A stretch of DNA of 64,000 nucleotides, taken from Paenibacillaceae bacterium (GTDB lineage: Bacteria > Bacillota > Bacilli > Paenibacillales > Paenibacillaceae). The translations under genes and the position numbers were made by a program. A model generated the notes under the pieces. The model did not search any database, was not told where the DNA came from, and saw only the letters and a program-made list of their open reading frames with translations. The DNA lies in contig REGQ01000001.1 of the NCBI GenBank assembly GCA_004134985.1, forward strand, positions 186,001 to 250,000. The letters are read 5' to 3'. Below, piece after piece: positions 7,788 to 16,750 of the stretch. Each line of letters begins with the position of its first letter. The first letter of the stretch is position 1.

Positions 7788-8792
7788 TCACTTTGTGGTC
7801 TGGTACTGTATTGTTCCGTTCATTGTCATTTCCGTCCTCAAGCTGCCACGGACATGCAAATAATGTAAATGAGCTAAAGTCTCGGCCATCGCGAAACGTA
7901 GATGATGCGCATTCTCCGCCACCCGCTCCCCAAACATCCGAATACAGACCTCAAAGGCGTTTAACGGCAACTGGAGCCAGGCGGATATCCGTTCCAGCCT
8001 GCGATCGTGATGCCGTCTTAACTCGACGGTTCGCTCTGTAAAGTTCATGAAGGGGTCGCGATGGCCCGGAAATGCCAGTTCGACATCATAGCTGCCCAGC
8101 AGCTCCAGACTCTGCAGAAAGGAATGTAGCGGGTTCGGATCATCACCCGGCAGCAGGCTGATATTCGGGGTAATGTCCGGGAGCACTTGATCGCCGCAGA
8201 ACATCCGCCGCTCCTTCCTCTCGTAGAAACACAGATGGCCGGATGCATGACCAGGCGTAGGGATCGTTTGCCACTCGGCATCGCCAATAACAAGTTTGCC
8301 GTCTGATTCATCCAGGTACTGAACCACCGGCTGAGGCGATACCAGAGAGACGAAACTGAGTAGATGGCGGTCAATCTCCTGGAGCATCTGCTCCGGCATT
8401 CCATGGCTGCCAAACAGCTCAGTCAACGCCTGGTCAAACTGTCGGCTTCCTCCCCACAAGCGCCTTGCATAGTTATGAGCCAGACGGCTCATAACTACCG
8501 GCGCCTCCGTCCGCTCTTGAAACCAGCCAGCCAAACCATAATGGTCAGGATGCTGGTGGGTTAGTACGATTTGGGCGATATCATGCCACTTAATATGAAA
8601 TTGCTCCAAGACGGCTCGCCATGCTTGCACGGCTTCGGGCGTATGCAGTCCTGGATCGATTAAGGTGTAGCCGCCGTCACCGGGGATTAGGTAGCTGTTA
8701 ACCCATTTGAGCGAAAAGGGCAGCGGGGACTTGACCTGAATCCAGTCACCGCACCAGATCGAAGTCGCTTGCTCCTTCTGTATCTTTGTCAT
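7788..8792 (-). CDS. MBL-fold metallo-hydrolase
   Basis: A metallo-beta-lactamase-fold hydrolase of the glyoxalase II-like branch. The zinc motif T-H-Q-H-P-D-H is at residues 78-84 (His79, His81, Asp83, His84), with further ligands in PTPGHASGH, in the CGDQVLPD segment and in AFPGHRDP. Length 334 aa fits the longer family members that have a C-terminal helical extension. The substrate is unknown. Its ATG overlaps the TGA of the upstream methyltransferase (ATGA), so the two genes form a coupled pair and may act on related metabolites. Confidence 0.85.
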   Translation of the reverse strand: MTKIQKEQATSIWCGDWIQVKSPLPFSLKWVNSYLIPGDGGYTLIDPGLHTPEAVQAWRAVLEQFHIKWHDIAQIVLTHQHPDHYGLAGWFQERTEAPVVMSRLAHNYARRLWGGSRQFDQALTELFGSHGMPEQMLQEIDRHLLSFVSLVSPQPVVQYLDESDGKLVIGDAEWQTIPTPGHASGHLCFYERKERRMFCGDQVLPDITPNISLLPGDDPNPLHSFLQSLELLGSYDVELAFPGHRDPFMNFTERTVELRRHHDRRLERISAWLQLPLNAFEVCIRMFGERVAENAHHLRFAMAETLAHLHYLHVRGSLRTEMTMNGTIQYQTTK

Positions 8793-9529
8793 GGACGCCG
8801 CTTCCCAGACATGATCATCCGTTTGGATGATGCCGAATAATCCGATCCATCATAATCACCGTAGAGGGCCGTCATTTCCAGACCAGCCTTATTGAAAGCC
8901 GTCTGAAACCATGCCAAGTCATAGAGCCTGACCTGTTCTGAATAATGCCGCTGAGGCTTCTCTTGCGGAGTGATGACGATGTTCTTTCTCACGGTATTTT
9001 TATCAATTGCACGGCTTTCCTTAATTCCCCAGCCTGTCTCTGTATCCACTCTGGACGACTCAGGCACAAGCGTGCTTCGCACATAATCAGGATTTAAAAA
9101 ATCGATTAAAAACCTTCCGCCCGGCTGCAGTACACGATGCAGTTCATGCAAAACCTGCTGGTTGTCCGCATCAAGATCAAAATAGCCAAAGGAAGTAAAC
9201 AAATTAACTGTCGCTTCGAACGAACCATCTTCAAATGGCAGTTTCCTCATATCACCGCGCACCCATTTGACCTTTTTTTCCGAATCATGCGCGCGCGCCT
9301 CCTGAAGCAATGCCTCAGACAGATCGATTCCGGTCACCTCACAGCCAAGGCCAGCCAGCGACAGCGCGTGCCTGCCCATTCCGCAGCCAACATCCAGCAC
9401 CTTGACACCTTTCTCAACTTGCAGCCAGCGGGTCATGTTCACAACTTCGCGATAGGCATTCTCCCAATCGCGGTGCTTGTATACAACCATATAATCAGAC
9501 CCAAAACTCCGTTCATACCATTCGCTCAC
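8789..9529 (-). CDS. Class I SAM-dependent methyltransferase
   Basis: Motif I (VLDVGCGMGRHAL) binds S-adenosylmethionine; GIDLSEALL, RGDMRKLPFEDGSF and HRVLQPGGRFLIDFLNP are the following conserved blocks of the Methyltransf_11/25 type. The substrate cannot be told. I place the start at the GTG eight bases after AGGAG (protein starts SEWYERSFG); an ATG two codons earlier lies only two bases from the same AGGAG, and a TTG further up has no site of its own. It is translationally coupled to the downstream MBL hydrolase gene. Confidence 0.85.
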   Translation of the reverse strand: MSEWYERSFGSDYMVVYKHRDWENAYREVVNMTRWLQVEKGVKVLDVGCGMGRHALSLAGLGCEVTGIDLSEALLQEARAHDSEKKVKWVRGDMRKLPFEDGSFEATVNLFTSFGYFDLDADNQQVLHELHRVLQPGGRFLIDFLNPDYVRSTLVPESSRVDTETGWGIKESRAIDKNTVRKNIVITPQEKPQRHYSEQVRLYDLAWFQTAFNKAGLEMTALYGDYDGSDYSASSKRMIMSGKRRP

Positions 9530-9603
9530 GTTCATCACTCCTGACAATTCACTGTTTAACTCTAAGTTTACTTGATTTCACAATACAGAGCAAAAACAAA
9601 ATG

Positions 9604-9633
9604 GAATACAAAACCAACATGTGCCGCATACTA
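9604..9633 (+). promoter_or_regulatory. Candidate sigma-G promoter of the ger operon
   Basis: GAATA (-35, 9604-9608) and CATACTA (-10, 9627-9633) separated by 18 bases fit the forespore sigma-G consensus. The predicted start of transcription is near 9640, about 39 bases before the first ger gene. Germinant receptor operons are known sigma-G targets. Confidence 0.6.
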
Positions 9634-9678
9634 CTACAGCTATTGTAAATTGTTACGATACTCAGGAGGGATTCGCAG

Positions 9679-11013
9679 ATGCTGCATTGGATTCGAACAC
9701 AATTTGCAGAGGCCAAGGACTTAGTTACAAAACAGTATCAAAACGGCAACACGATACTGCAGTTGGCCTACATTGATTCCTTATGTGATGAGAGTAAAAT
9801 TATGGAAGCCATCTCCGTCCCCTTTTCGCGCAATCAACAACCTTTTATTGATATTGTTAAAGCCAGCCCCGAATTTAATAGCTTGGAAAACACGATTGAA
9901 TGGTCGCCCGCCATTTTACGCGGATTCGTCCTGCTCTATCTGGAAGGAAAATATTATTCCTATGATGCTGCACGCGTCATCCGGGAAGTCGGCCCAAACG
10001 CACAGGTGGAAAGCGCCATTCAAGGTCCTCAGACCGCACTGAGTGAAGATTTGAAAGATTGCTTGAATATTGTACGCAATCGCTATCCGTCGCTGGATCT
10101 GAAAGTGGAGGAAAAAACAGCGGGAACGTTGTCCAAAACACGTCTCATCATGCTGTTTGACAAAATGCGCGTTGATCCGCAGCAGCTTCAGATGGTACGA
10201 GACAAGCTTACAGGTATTTCCTCGGAAGTGCTGCAGTCCGCCGGAGAACTGGGAAAGCAACTTGTCAACGAACGCAAACATTTTTTTCCTACAGTGCTGA
10301 TTACCGAGCGTCCTGACCGTATTTGCTCCGCGCTCTCTGAAGGAAAAATCGTGATCATGATGCAGGGCACGATGTTCGCGGTCATCCTCCCTGTCACCTT
10401 CTATGATTTTATGTATGCCATGGATGACAAATATGAAGCTTACTGGATGACCCGGCTGCTACTTTTTATGCGCTACACCTCCATCATTTTGACGATCATT
10501 TTGCCAGCGTTGTATATTTCGGTCGTTTCCTATAATCCCGAGCTGTTCCGGATCCAGCTCGCCTTCTCCATTGCAGGAAGCCGTTCCGCGGTCCCTTACC
10601 CGTCGTTTATAGAAGTGTTTCTGATGCTGTTTATGATCGAAACACTGATCGAAGCCAGTGTGCGCCTGCCGCGCTACATCGGTTCGACAGCTACGACTGT
10701 AGGCGGTCTGATTTTGGGACAAGCCGCCCAACAAGCGGGACTTGTCAGCAGCATTATGATTATTGTGACCTCTGTTGTCGCCATTGCGAACTTCGTAATC
10801 CCGATCAATAGTATGTCTTTCTCCATCCGATTTTTGAAATATCCTTTAATTGTGCTGTCGATCTTCTTCGGGCTTACCGGGGTAGCCGTAGGATTATTCG
10901 CTTGTATTGTTTATTTATCCGGGTTGCGAAGCTTCGGCAAACCATATTTCCGGCTGCTTGGTTCAGCAATTCGCAAACAGCAAAGTGATATCGGGCAGGT
11001 GAAGACGAATTGA
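9679..11013 (+). CDS. Spore germinant receptor subunit A (GerKA/GerAA family)
   Basis: The A subunit of a spore inner-membrane germinant receptor, which starts germination when nutrients bind. The N-terminal ~240 residues are soluble; the family motif VLITERPDRI lies near residue 210 and is followed by about five hydrophobic segments, including the conserved region AFSIAGSRSAVPYPSFIEVF and the G-S-T-A-T-T-V-G-G stretch. At 444 aa it is shorter than typical (about 480-530). AGGAGG precedes the ATG. The next gene starts on its stop codon. Which ger family it belongs to (gerA, gerB, gerK) cannot be fixed by eye. Confidence 0.9.
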   Translation: MLHWIRTQFAEAKDLVTKQYQNGNTILQLAYIDSLCDESKIMEAISVPFSRNQQPFIDIVKASPEFNSLENTIEWSPAILRGFVLLYLEGKYYSYDAARVIREVGPNAQVESAIQGPQTALSEDLKDCLNIVRNRYPSLDLKVEEKTAGTLSKTRLIMLFDKMRVDPQQLQMVRDKLTGISSEVLQSAGELGKQLVNERKHFFPTVLITERPDRICSALSEGKIVIMMQGTMFAVILPVTFYDFMYAMDDKYEAYWMTRLLLFMRYTSIILTIILPALYISVVSYNPELFRIQLAFSIAGSRSAVPYPSFIEVFLMLFMIETLIEASVRLPRYIGSTATTVGGLILGQAAQQAGLVSSIMIIVTSVVAIANFVIPINSMSFSIRFLKYPLIVLSIFFGLTGVAVGLFACIVYLSGLRSFGKPYFRLLGSAIRKQQSDIGQVKTN

Positions 11014-12119
11014 ACCGCCACTTTTATTTCAGCTTCATTCTGTTCAGCATGCTGAACTTGATTCTTTTCGTGCCAAGTACACTGATTGCACATCGTTACG
11101 ACGGGGCAGTGTCTTCGATTGTAGTGTCAGTCATTGTGGGCACGCTGCTGGCTTATCTGTACACCAGTACCTTTGAGAAGTTTCCGGGTCTTGGCCTTCC
11201 GGAAATTTTGCATAAATTTCACCCGAATTGGATTGTGACGCCAACGTTGCTGTTCTATGCCTTCATGTGGCTGTCCGGAGCAAGCATTGCGCTTGTCGGG
11301 TTCTCTGTGCTAATTAACCGCTTCATTAATCCGGACACCAATTCGATCTACATTTTGGCGCTGCTCGTCGCCATTTGCATCTACTCTTCCAGCCGCTCTA
11401 CACTATCAATTATGTTTATTATCGAGATGGGGTTAATTTGCAATGTCCCATTGATCCTGTTTCTGCTTAGCAAGTCGGTATTCAGCCCGAATGTAAATTG
11501 GGACGCTATACGTACGATCGCCAACTATGGGATGGAGATGCCTGATTTGCAGTCCGTGTCTGCAGCGACCTACATCTTCACGGGATATGTCACTATTTCG
11601 TTGTTCAACCGTGCCTTTCCCGCTAATTTTCGCTACAAGTATCGCTGGACGATACCCGTTTTTGGACTGCTGGTCCTGCTGCTGTCTTTTTTTATTCCGA
11701 TCGGCTTCCACGGTACCGAAAGCGTGGATAACTATTTATATGTATGGAGCATTACGGCCGATTCGATGATGATGCGGTACGGATTTATAGAACGAGTGAT
11801 GTTTGTATTTCTTATTTTGTATTTAAATTTGACTTTACTTTTCGTAACGACGGCCTGGCACCACGCAATGGAGTTTATCAAGAGCTGCAGCCGCAATTAC
11901 GAGCCCCGGGTTGATCCGGATAAAACACCAATGCGCAACTGGGTGATTGTCAGCATCTTCGGTGTGCTCACCCTGCTGTTTCATCAATTTTTTACAGAAA
12001 GGGAGAGTTTGATATTTGCTAATTACTGGCTTGTCGTAAGAATGCTTACGGAAATTTTACTTGTCGTATGGCTGCTTATTGTCAGCCGCGGCAAGTCTAC
12101 GAGGAGGGAACTAACGTGA
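11010..12119 (+). CDS. Spore germinant receptor subunit B (GerKB family)
   Basis: The B subunit is a permease-like integral membrane protein of the amino acid/polyamine/organocation superfamily and helps bind the germinant. The 369-aa protein is almost entirely hydrophobic, with about ten predicted membrane segments. Translation begins at a TTG overlapping the TGA of the A subunit (TTGA), and it ends in a TGA overlapping the GTG of the C subunit. This coupling supports production of the three subunits in fixed ratio. Confidence 0.9.
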   Translation: MNRHFYFSFILFSMLNLILFVPSTLIAHRYDGAVSSIVVSVIVGTLLAYLYTSTFEKFPGLGLPEILHKFHPNWIVTPTLLFYAFMWLSGASIALVGFSVLINRFINPDTNSIYILALLVAICIYSSSRSTLSIMFIIEMGLICNVPLILFLLSKSVFSPNVNWDAIRTIANYGMEMPDLQSVSAATYIFTGYVTISLFNRAFPANFRYKYRWTIPVFGLLVLLLSFFIPIGFHGTESVDNYLYVWSITADSMMMRYGFIERVMFVFLILYLNLTLLFVTTAWHHAMEFIKSCSRNYEPRVDPDKTPMRNWVIVSIFGVLTLLFHQFFTERESLIFANYWLVVRMLTEILLVVWLLIVSRGKSTRRELT

Positions 12120-13216
12120 GGAAAAAAATAGCGATGACAGCTCTGCTGCTCCTTTTGATTACTGTAACTTCCGGCTGCGGATTCAAAGATATCGATAAGC
12201 GTTTCTTTATCGTGTCTACTGGAATCGATATGACAGGCAATTCTAAATTACCCTATCGAATCACGGTCAGGCTCGCAGTTCCCTCCCCCAAAATCGAACC
12301 GGGCGCAGCAAAAGTCCAGACCGAATCCATTGAAGCAAAAACGATCGCGGAAGGGGTTCGCCTGTTGAAATCGCAGGTGGATAAAGAGCTTGATTTCGGG
12401 CATTGCAAAATCTTTTTGTTTGGCGAAGGGTTTTCCCATGAAAACATTCAGGATGCCCTTGACTGGCTGGCCAGACGCCGCGATGTACAGATGATTGCCG
12501 ATGTGGCAATCGCCAGACCCACTGCTGAAGCTGTTCTCAGTATTAACCCGGACTCGGAGCGCTATCCAGGCAACAATATGCTTCTCACCTTCGGCAGGGA
12601 CGGCACCGAGTCATCCTATATCGTCAATGCATACATTTTTGACCTTTTTAGAAGAATTGGCGAGAAAGGACTTGATCCCTATGTGCCGATTATTTACACC
12701 CAAAACAATACTTATGTCATTAAACATATTGCCATCATGGATAAGCATCGCATCAAAATGATACTCAATCCCGAGGAAACCCAATTGTTCAACCAATTAA
12801 GCCGAAATTTTTCCAAATCGAGTTTTGCCTGCGTCGTGAAGGGCCAAAACTATGTCATTGCCGTCAGCAGCCTCCGGACAACATATCGCATTATAACTGC
12901 GCCCGATAAAACAAGCGCCACGCTGAAGATGAAAATTCACATTAAGGGAATTTTTGAGACTGCGCCCAAACTGTCGATCGAAAAAGATTTGTCAGCCTTG
13001 GAAACAGAGCTTGAGAGTCAAATCTCCGCCTCGGCAGCAGCGCTGCTCACCAAGATTCAAAAGACGGAAACGGACCCATTCGGTTTCGGGCTGCGCTATC
13101 GGGCTACCCATTACAACAAAGATGCCGATTGGCAGGACTGGCAGCGAATTTATCCTAATCTGAAGTTTGAAGTGAAAACGAACTTGACGATTGAAGGAAG
13201 CGGACTGATTAAATAA
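12116..13216 (+). CDS. Spore germinant receptor subunit C lipoprotein (GerKC/GerAC family)
   Basis: The C subunit is a lipoprotein on the outer face of the spore inner membrane. A short signal peptide (MRKKIAMTALLLLLI) ends in the lipobox V-T-S-G-C with Cys21. Family features follow: D-K-R-F-F-I-V-S-T-G-I-D, and the C-terminal DPFGFGLRYRATH near residues 320-332. The GTG start has a GGAGGG site nine bases upstream and overlaps the previous stop; a frame extending further upstream lies inside the B gene and is ignored. Length 366 aa is normal. Confidence 0.92.
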   Translation: MRKKIAMTALLLLLITVTSGCGFKDIDKRFFIVSTGIDMTGNSKLPYRITVRLAVPSPKIEPGAAKVQTESIEAKTIAEGVRLLKSQVDKELDFGHCKIFLFGEGFSHENIQDALDWLARRRDVQMIADVAIARPTAEAVLSINPDSERYPGNNMLLTFGRDGTESSYIVNAYIFDLFRRIGEKGLDPYVPIIYTQNNTYVIKHIAIMDKHRIKMILNPEETQLFNQLSRNFSKSSFACVVKGQNYVIAVSSLRTTYRIITAPDKTSATLKMKIHIKGIFETAPKLSIEKDLSALETELESQISASAAALLTKIQKTETDPFGFGLRYRATHYNKDADWQDWQRIYPNLKFEVKTNLTIEGSGLIK

Positions 13217-13229
13217 TGCAGCGCAGGTA

Positions 13230-13349
13230 GTATCAGCTCCATTCAGCAGGCGTTAGCTCGTCCAGCACATGCTGTATCAGCTCCGTTCAGCATAGGCGCT
13301 AGCTCGTCCAGCTTAGGCTGTCAGCTCCGTCCAGCGTCGGCTGACGTCC
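13230..13349. repeat. Imperfect ~44-bp tandem repeat, about 2.6 copies
   Basis: Units starting GTATCAGCTCC at 13230 and 13274, with a degenerate third at 13320, each contain CAGCTCCRTTCAGCA and GCTAGCTCGTCCAGC-like blocks. It fills the space between the ger operon and the convergent isomerase gene. No gene or terminator is seen. Confidence 0.75.
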
Positions 13350-13355
13350 GCGGTC

Positions 13356-14438
13356 CTAAACTAACCGGCTTGTAGCCGCCAGCTCAGCGATCGTACCTGC
13401 GCCAACACCGAACATCGCGGTACGCAGCTCGAATTCGATTTTGGCGAACTGTTGATGCAATTGGGCATCCAGATCGCTGTCTGTCTCATGGATGTCGCCC
13501 AATGCGGCTGCATTAGGCAGAAGCAGCCGACCAACGCCAGCCAAGTTCGCACCCAGCGCAATCGCTTTGGCGACGTCTACCCCGCTTCGCAGGCCGCCGC
13601 TGGCGATGACATATGCCTCTGGACAATGGCTGCGAACATCAACAATACTGTCTGCAGTAGGTATGCCCCAATCGGTGAAGGCTTCTGCAGCCTGTCTGCG
13701 CAACGGATCAGACGTTCGGAATTTCTCCACCTGGCTCCATGAAGTGCCGCCCGCGCCAGCAACATCGATAAAAGCCGCCCCGGCGCGCGTCAGCATTGCG
13801 GCGGTCTCGCCGTCCATGCCCCAGCCAACCTCTTTCACACCAACGGGCACCTCAAGCTGCCGGCACACTTGCTCAATCCGCTCAAGCAAGCGGCGAAAAT
13901 CCGTATCGCCCTCCGTCTGAAAAACCTCCTGCATGCTGTTCAGATGAAGGACAAGCGCATCCGCTTCCGAAAGTTCAACCGCGCGGCGGCACTCATCTAC
14001 ACCATAACCATAATTTAATTGGACAGCTCCGAGATTTGCAACAATCGGGATCGTTGGCGCCTCTTTGCGAATATGAAACGTTGCAGCAAGCTCCTCGCGC
14101 TCGATTGCAGCACGCATGGACCCAAGTCCCATCGCCCACCCTCTTGCTTCCGCTGCCTCGGCTAAACGCCGGTTTATAGCAGCCGCCTCCTCAGTTCCTC
14201 CTGTCATCGAGCTGACGAGAAGCGGTGCCTGAAGCGGCTTGTTCAGAAAGGTCGCGGATAAGGAAATTTGATCAAATGAAATTTGCGGGAGCGCGGCATG
14301 ACGGAAGCGGTACCGTTCAAACCCAGTCGTAATTCCCACACCGTTCACCTGTTCCTGCAGGCAGATTCGAATATGCTCTCCTTTGCGAGCGGCCGTAAGA
14401 CGGTTTTCCTCAATTTTTGCTTGATCTTTTGCTGACAT
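13356..14438 (-). CDS. fni: Type 2 isopentenyl-diphosphate delta-isomerase (FMN-dependent)
   Basis: Interconverts isopentenyl and dimethylallyl diphosphate, using reduced FMN and NADPH, for isoprenoid synthesis. Visible motifs of the TIM-barrel family: SSMTGGT near residue 76, GLGSMRAAIE near 105, VANLGAVQLNYGYG near 130, H-L-N-S-M-Q near 160, the substrate region KEVGWGM, and the flavin phosphate motifs DVAGAGGTSW and ASGGLRSG. The protein has 360 aa, as usual. The chosen ATG lies ten bases after GGGAGG; a TTG one codon upstream is the alternative. It is monocistronic and divergent from nagB. Confidence 0.93.
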   Translation of the reverse strand: MSAKDQAKIEENRLTAARKGEHIRICLQEQVNGVGITTGFERYRFRHAALPQISFDQISLSATFLNKPLQAPLLVSSMTGGTEEAAAINRRLAEAAEARGWAMGLGSMRAAIEREELAATFHIRKEAPTIPIVANLGAVQLNYGYGVDECRRAVELSEADALVLHLNSMQEVFQTEGDTDFRRLLERIEQVCRQLEVPVGVKEVGWGMDGETAAMLTRAGAAFIDVAGAGGTSWSQVEKFRTSDPLRRQAAEAFTDWGIPTADSIVDVRSHCPEAYVIASGGLRSGVDVAKAIALGANLAGVGRLLLPNAAALGDIHETDSDLDAQLHQQFAKIEFELRTAMFGVGAGTIAELAATSRLV

Positions 14439-14746
14439 CAATCATTTTCCTCCCGTGGCTTGAACATTGTAAAACTATTATACCGACAGTCTATAACGAT
14501 AAACAAGGCCGGAACAGATATCCATCGAGATCGTTGCTTATTTTTTATAAAATTTATCATAATTATGATTTTTTCAATCATTTAATGTTGTTTATCAATC
14601 ATAAAGCTTCTATAATAATTGTATAACGAGCGTCAACAACTGCGCCGTCCTTGGAAATGCAACATAATTCGCAGAAGAATATAAGCTGGTTACGTATGGG
14701 ATAAAATACTTCCACGCTTATGTTTGATAAAAGGAGATGAGTCCGG
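14439..14746. other. fni/nagB divergent regulatory interval
   Basis: An AT-rich gene-free region of about 300 bp. It holds a good sigma-A promoter facing nagB (14588-14616) and a direct repeat of TCAATCAT overlapping and upstream of it (about 14573 and 14595), which could bind a regulator such as the DeoR protein at 16751. No riboswitch or small RNA was recognised. Confidence 0.5.
14588..14616 (+). promoter_or_regulatory. Sigma-A promoter for nagB-nagA
   Basis: TTGTTT (-35) and TATAAT (-10) separated by 17 bases. The start of transcription would be near 14623, leaving a leader of about 125 nt before nagB. Confidence 0.6.
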
Positions 14747-15508
14747 ATGAAAATTACTTTTTTTGACTCCCAGCAAAAGCTGGATGATTATGCCGCTTCG
14801 TTGATCGCTGAGACGATCAGCAGTCGGAAGAAACCGGTACTGGGCCTGGCTACAGGTTCGACCCCGATCGGTATTTATAAAAATTTGGTCCAGAAGCACC
14901 AGCGCGGCGAGCTTTCATTCCGTGAGGTGACAACTTATAATTTGGATGAATATGCGGGCTTGACCGCAGCCCACCATCAAAGTTACGCTTATTTCATGAA
15001 CCATCACCTGTTCCAGCATGTCGATCTCCCGCCGCAAAACAGACATATCCCTAATGGCACTGCTGCTGATCTGTTAGAGGAATGTCAGGAGTATGATCGC
15101 ATGATTGCAGCCCAGCCAATTGATTTGCAGTTGCTCGGCATTGGACATAACGGGCATATCGGATTCAATGAACCGGCAAGCGGCCTGACCGGCGCAACCC
15201 ATGTCGTCGATTTGCAGGAAGAAACACTGCAAGCAAACGCCCGTTTCTTCACATCGATTGATGAAGTGCCTAAACGCGCGATTACGATGGGAGTTGGCGC
15301 CATTCTGAAAGCCAAGACCATTCTTCTTGTCGTTCGTGGCGCAGACAAAGCTGCCATCGTTAAACAAGCGCTCACCGGTCCGATTACGACCCATTGTCCT
15401 GCTTCTTTACTGCAAACCCACGCAAATGTTGTTGTGCTGCTGGATCAGGAAGCCGGAAGGGAGCTCTTAGCTGATGAACCAAGCCTACTCAACATGGCGC
15501 ATTCATAA
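14747..15508 (+). CDS. nagB: Glucosamine-6-phosphate deaminase
   Basis: Converts glucosamine 6-phosphate to fructose 6-phosphate and ammonia, the last step in feeding N-acetylglucosamine into glycolysis. Motifs: LATGSTPIGIYKNL (phosphate loop, residues 34-47), NLDEYAGL (catalytic Asp, near 65-72) and GIGHNGHIGFNEPAS near 130-144. Length 253 aa fits the short bacillar form. AGGAGATGA precedes the ATG. It overlaps nagA by 35 bases, so the two are one operon. A divergent paralog lies at 60638. Confidence 0.95.
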   Translation: MKITFFDSQQKLDDYAASLIAETISSRKKPVLGLATGSTPIGIYKNLVQKHQRGELSFREVTTYNLDEYAGLTAAHHQSYAYFMNHHLFQHVDLPPQNRHIPNGTAADLLEECQEYDRMIAAQPIDLQLLGIGHNGHIGFNEPASGLTGATHVVDLQEETLQANARFFTSIDEVPKRAITMGVGAILKAKTILLVVRGADKAAIVKQALTGPITTHCPASLLQTHANVVVLLDQEAGRELLADEPSLLNMAHS

Positions 15509-16664
15509 CGTTAACATTGTCGCCGAAGACCAGCTACTGCAAGGAACCGTCACTGTCGAAAACGGAATTATCACAGCAATTACTGAACAAGACGCCGAGT
15601 TACCACCGTCCGCTGCCGATGACAGCGCCGAGCAAGTCATCGATGGAAAAGGCGGCTACCTGCTGCCCGGGTTCATCGACCTTCATATCCATGGCGGCTA
15701 TGGCGGCGACTTCATGGACGCCTCTGTCCAATCGTACGACGCCATCACCAAATTTCATGCGCAGCATGGCACGACAGCGATGCTGGCCACCACCGTGACC
15801 GCTCCCTTTGAGCAGATCGAAGCGGTGCTGGCCGCAGTGGCGCAATACCGAAGCCAGCCGATGCCGTATGCCGAATTGCTCGGCGTTCATCTCGAGGGTC
15901 CTTTTATTAGCACCAAGTGGGCTGGTGCCCAAAATCCAGCACATATGGTCAGCCCGCAGCTCGATTGGCTTAAACAGTGGGTAGCCAACTGGCCGGGGCT
16001 GATCAAACAGCTGACGCTTGCGCCGGAAACGGCAGGCGCCTTTGAGACGATCCGCTATTTGGCCGATCAGGGGATCATTGCCGCGGCCGGCCATACGGAT
16101 GCAAGCTATGACACCATTGTCGAGGCCGTCCAGCATGGATTGTCCCAAGCGGTTCATACGTTCAACGCCATGACCCCGCTGCATCACCGGGAACCGGGCA
16201 CAGCCGGGGCCGTCCTGACGATCGATGATATTGCGGCTGAACTCATCGCCGACGGACTTCATGTTCACCCGGCAGCGATTCGCCTGCTTACGCGTGCGAA
16301 GAACAGGGACAAACTGATTCTGATCACTGATGCCATGGCTGCAGCAGGATTGGGCGAAGGCCAATACATGCTTGGCGATCTCGCTGTTATTGTCAAAGGG
16401 GATGAAGCGCGGCTGGCGGAAGGAAACAGTCTGGCAGGCAGCACTCTGACCATGATTGGCGCATTTCGCTACGTGCTGTCTAACACCGAACTTTCGATTC
16501 CTCAAGTAAGCCAGCTCGCCAGCGGCAACCCAGCCAAACAGCTCGGCATTGAAGAGCATACCGGCAGCATAGCCATTGGCAAGCGGGCGGATCTTCTATG
16601 GACGGACAGCAGTTTCCAGGTCCAGCATACTTGGGTGAACGGCCAAAGCGTCTTCTCTCAATAA
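15474..16664 (+). CDS. nagA: N-acetylglucosamine-6-phosphate deacetylase
   Basis: Removes the acetyl group from N-acetylglucosamine 6-phosphate, feeding NagB. It is an amidohydrolase TIM barrel: GFIDLHIHGGYGGDFMD near residue 64 supplies the metal site, GVHLEGPFIS near 140, GHTDAS near 205, HTFNAMTPLHHREPG near 225, and LITDAMAAAG (catalytic Asp) near 282. At 396 aa it has the usual length. The ATG follows GGGAG inside the end of nagB. A strong bidirectional terminator lies 50 bases after the stop. Confidence 0.95.
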   Translation: MNQAYSTWRIHNVNIVAEDQLLQGTVTVENGIITAITEQDAELPPSAADDSAEQVIDGKGGYLLPGFIDLHIHGGYGGDFMDASVQSYDAITKFHAQHGTTAMLATTVTAPFEQIEAVLAAVAQYRSQPMPYAELLGVHLEGPFISTKWAGAQNPAHMVSPQLDWLKQWVANWPGLIKQLTLAPETAGAFETIRYLADQGIIAAAGHTDASYDTIVEAVQHGLSQAVHTFNAMTPLHHREPGTAGAVLTIDDIAAELIADGLHVHPAAIRLLTRAKNRDKLILITDAMAAAGLGEGQYMLGDLAVIVKGDEARLAEGNSLAGSTLTMIGAFRYVLSNTELSIPQVSQLASGNPAKQLGIEEHTGSIAIGKRADLLWTDSSFQVQHTWVNGQSVFSQ

Positions 16665-16710
16665 GCGATGCTGTGCCGGACAAGTTCCTTGAATAGATGT
16701 TTGAACATAT

Positions 16711-16748
16711 AAACGGGACGGTCCCTTACGTGGGATCGTCCCGTTTGT
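16711..16748. terminator. Bidirectional terminator between nagA and the DeoR gene
   Basis: A 15-bp stem (AAACGGGACG.../...CGTCCCGTTT, one G-U pair) with a TTACGT loop. T-rich sequence follows on the plus strand; TTT from the stem itself serves the minus strand. Confidence 0.88.
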
Positions 16749-16750
16749 TG

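Noticed and set aside
15600-16559. Minus-strand frame of 319 codons inside nagA
   Set aside because: Antisense shadow; nagA has all family motifs.
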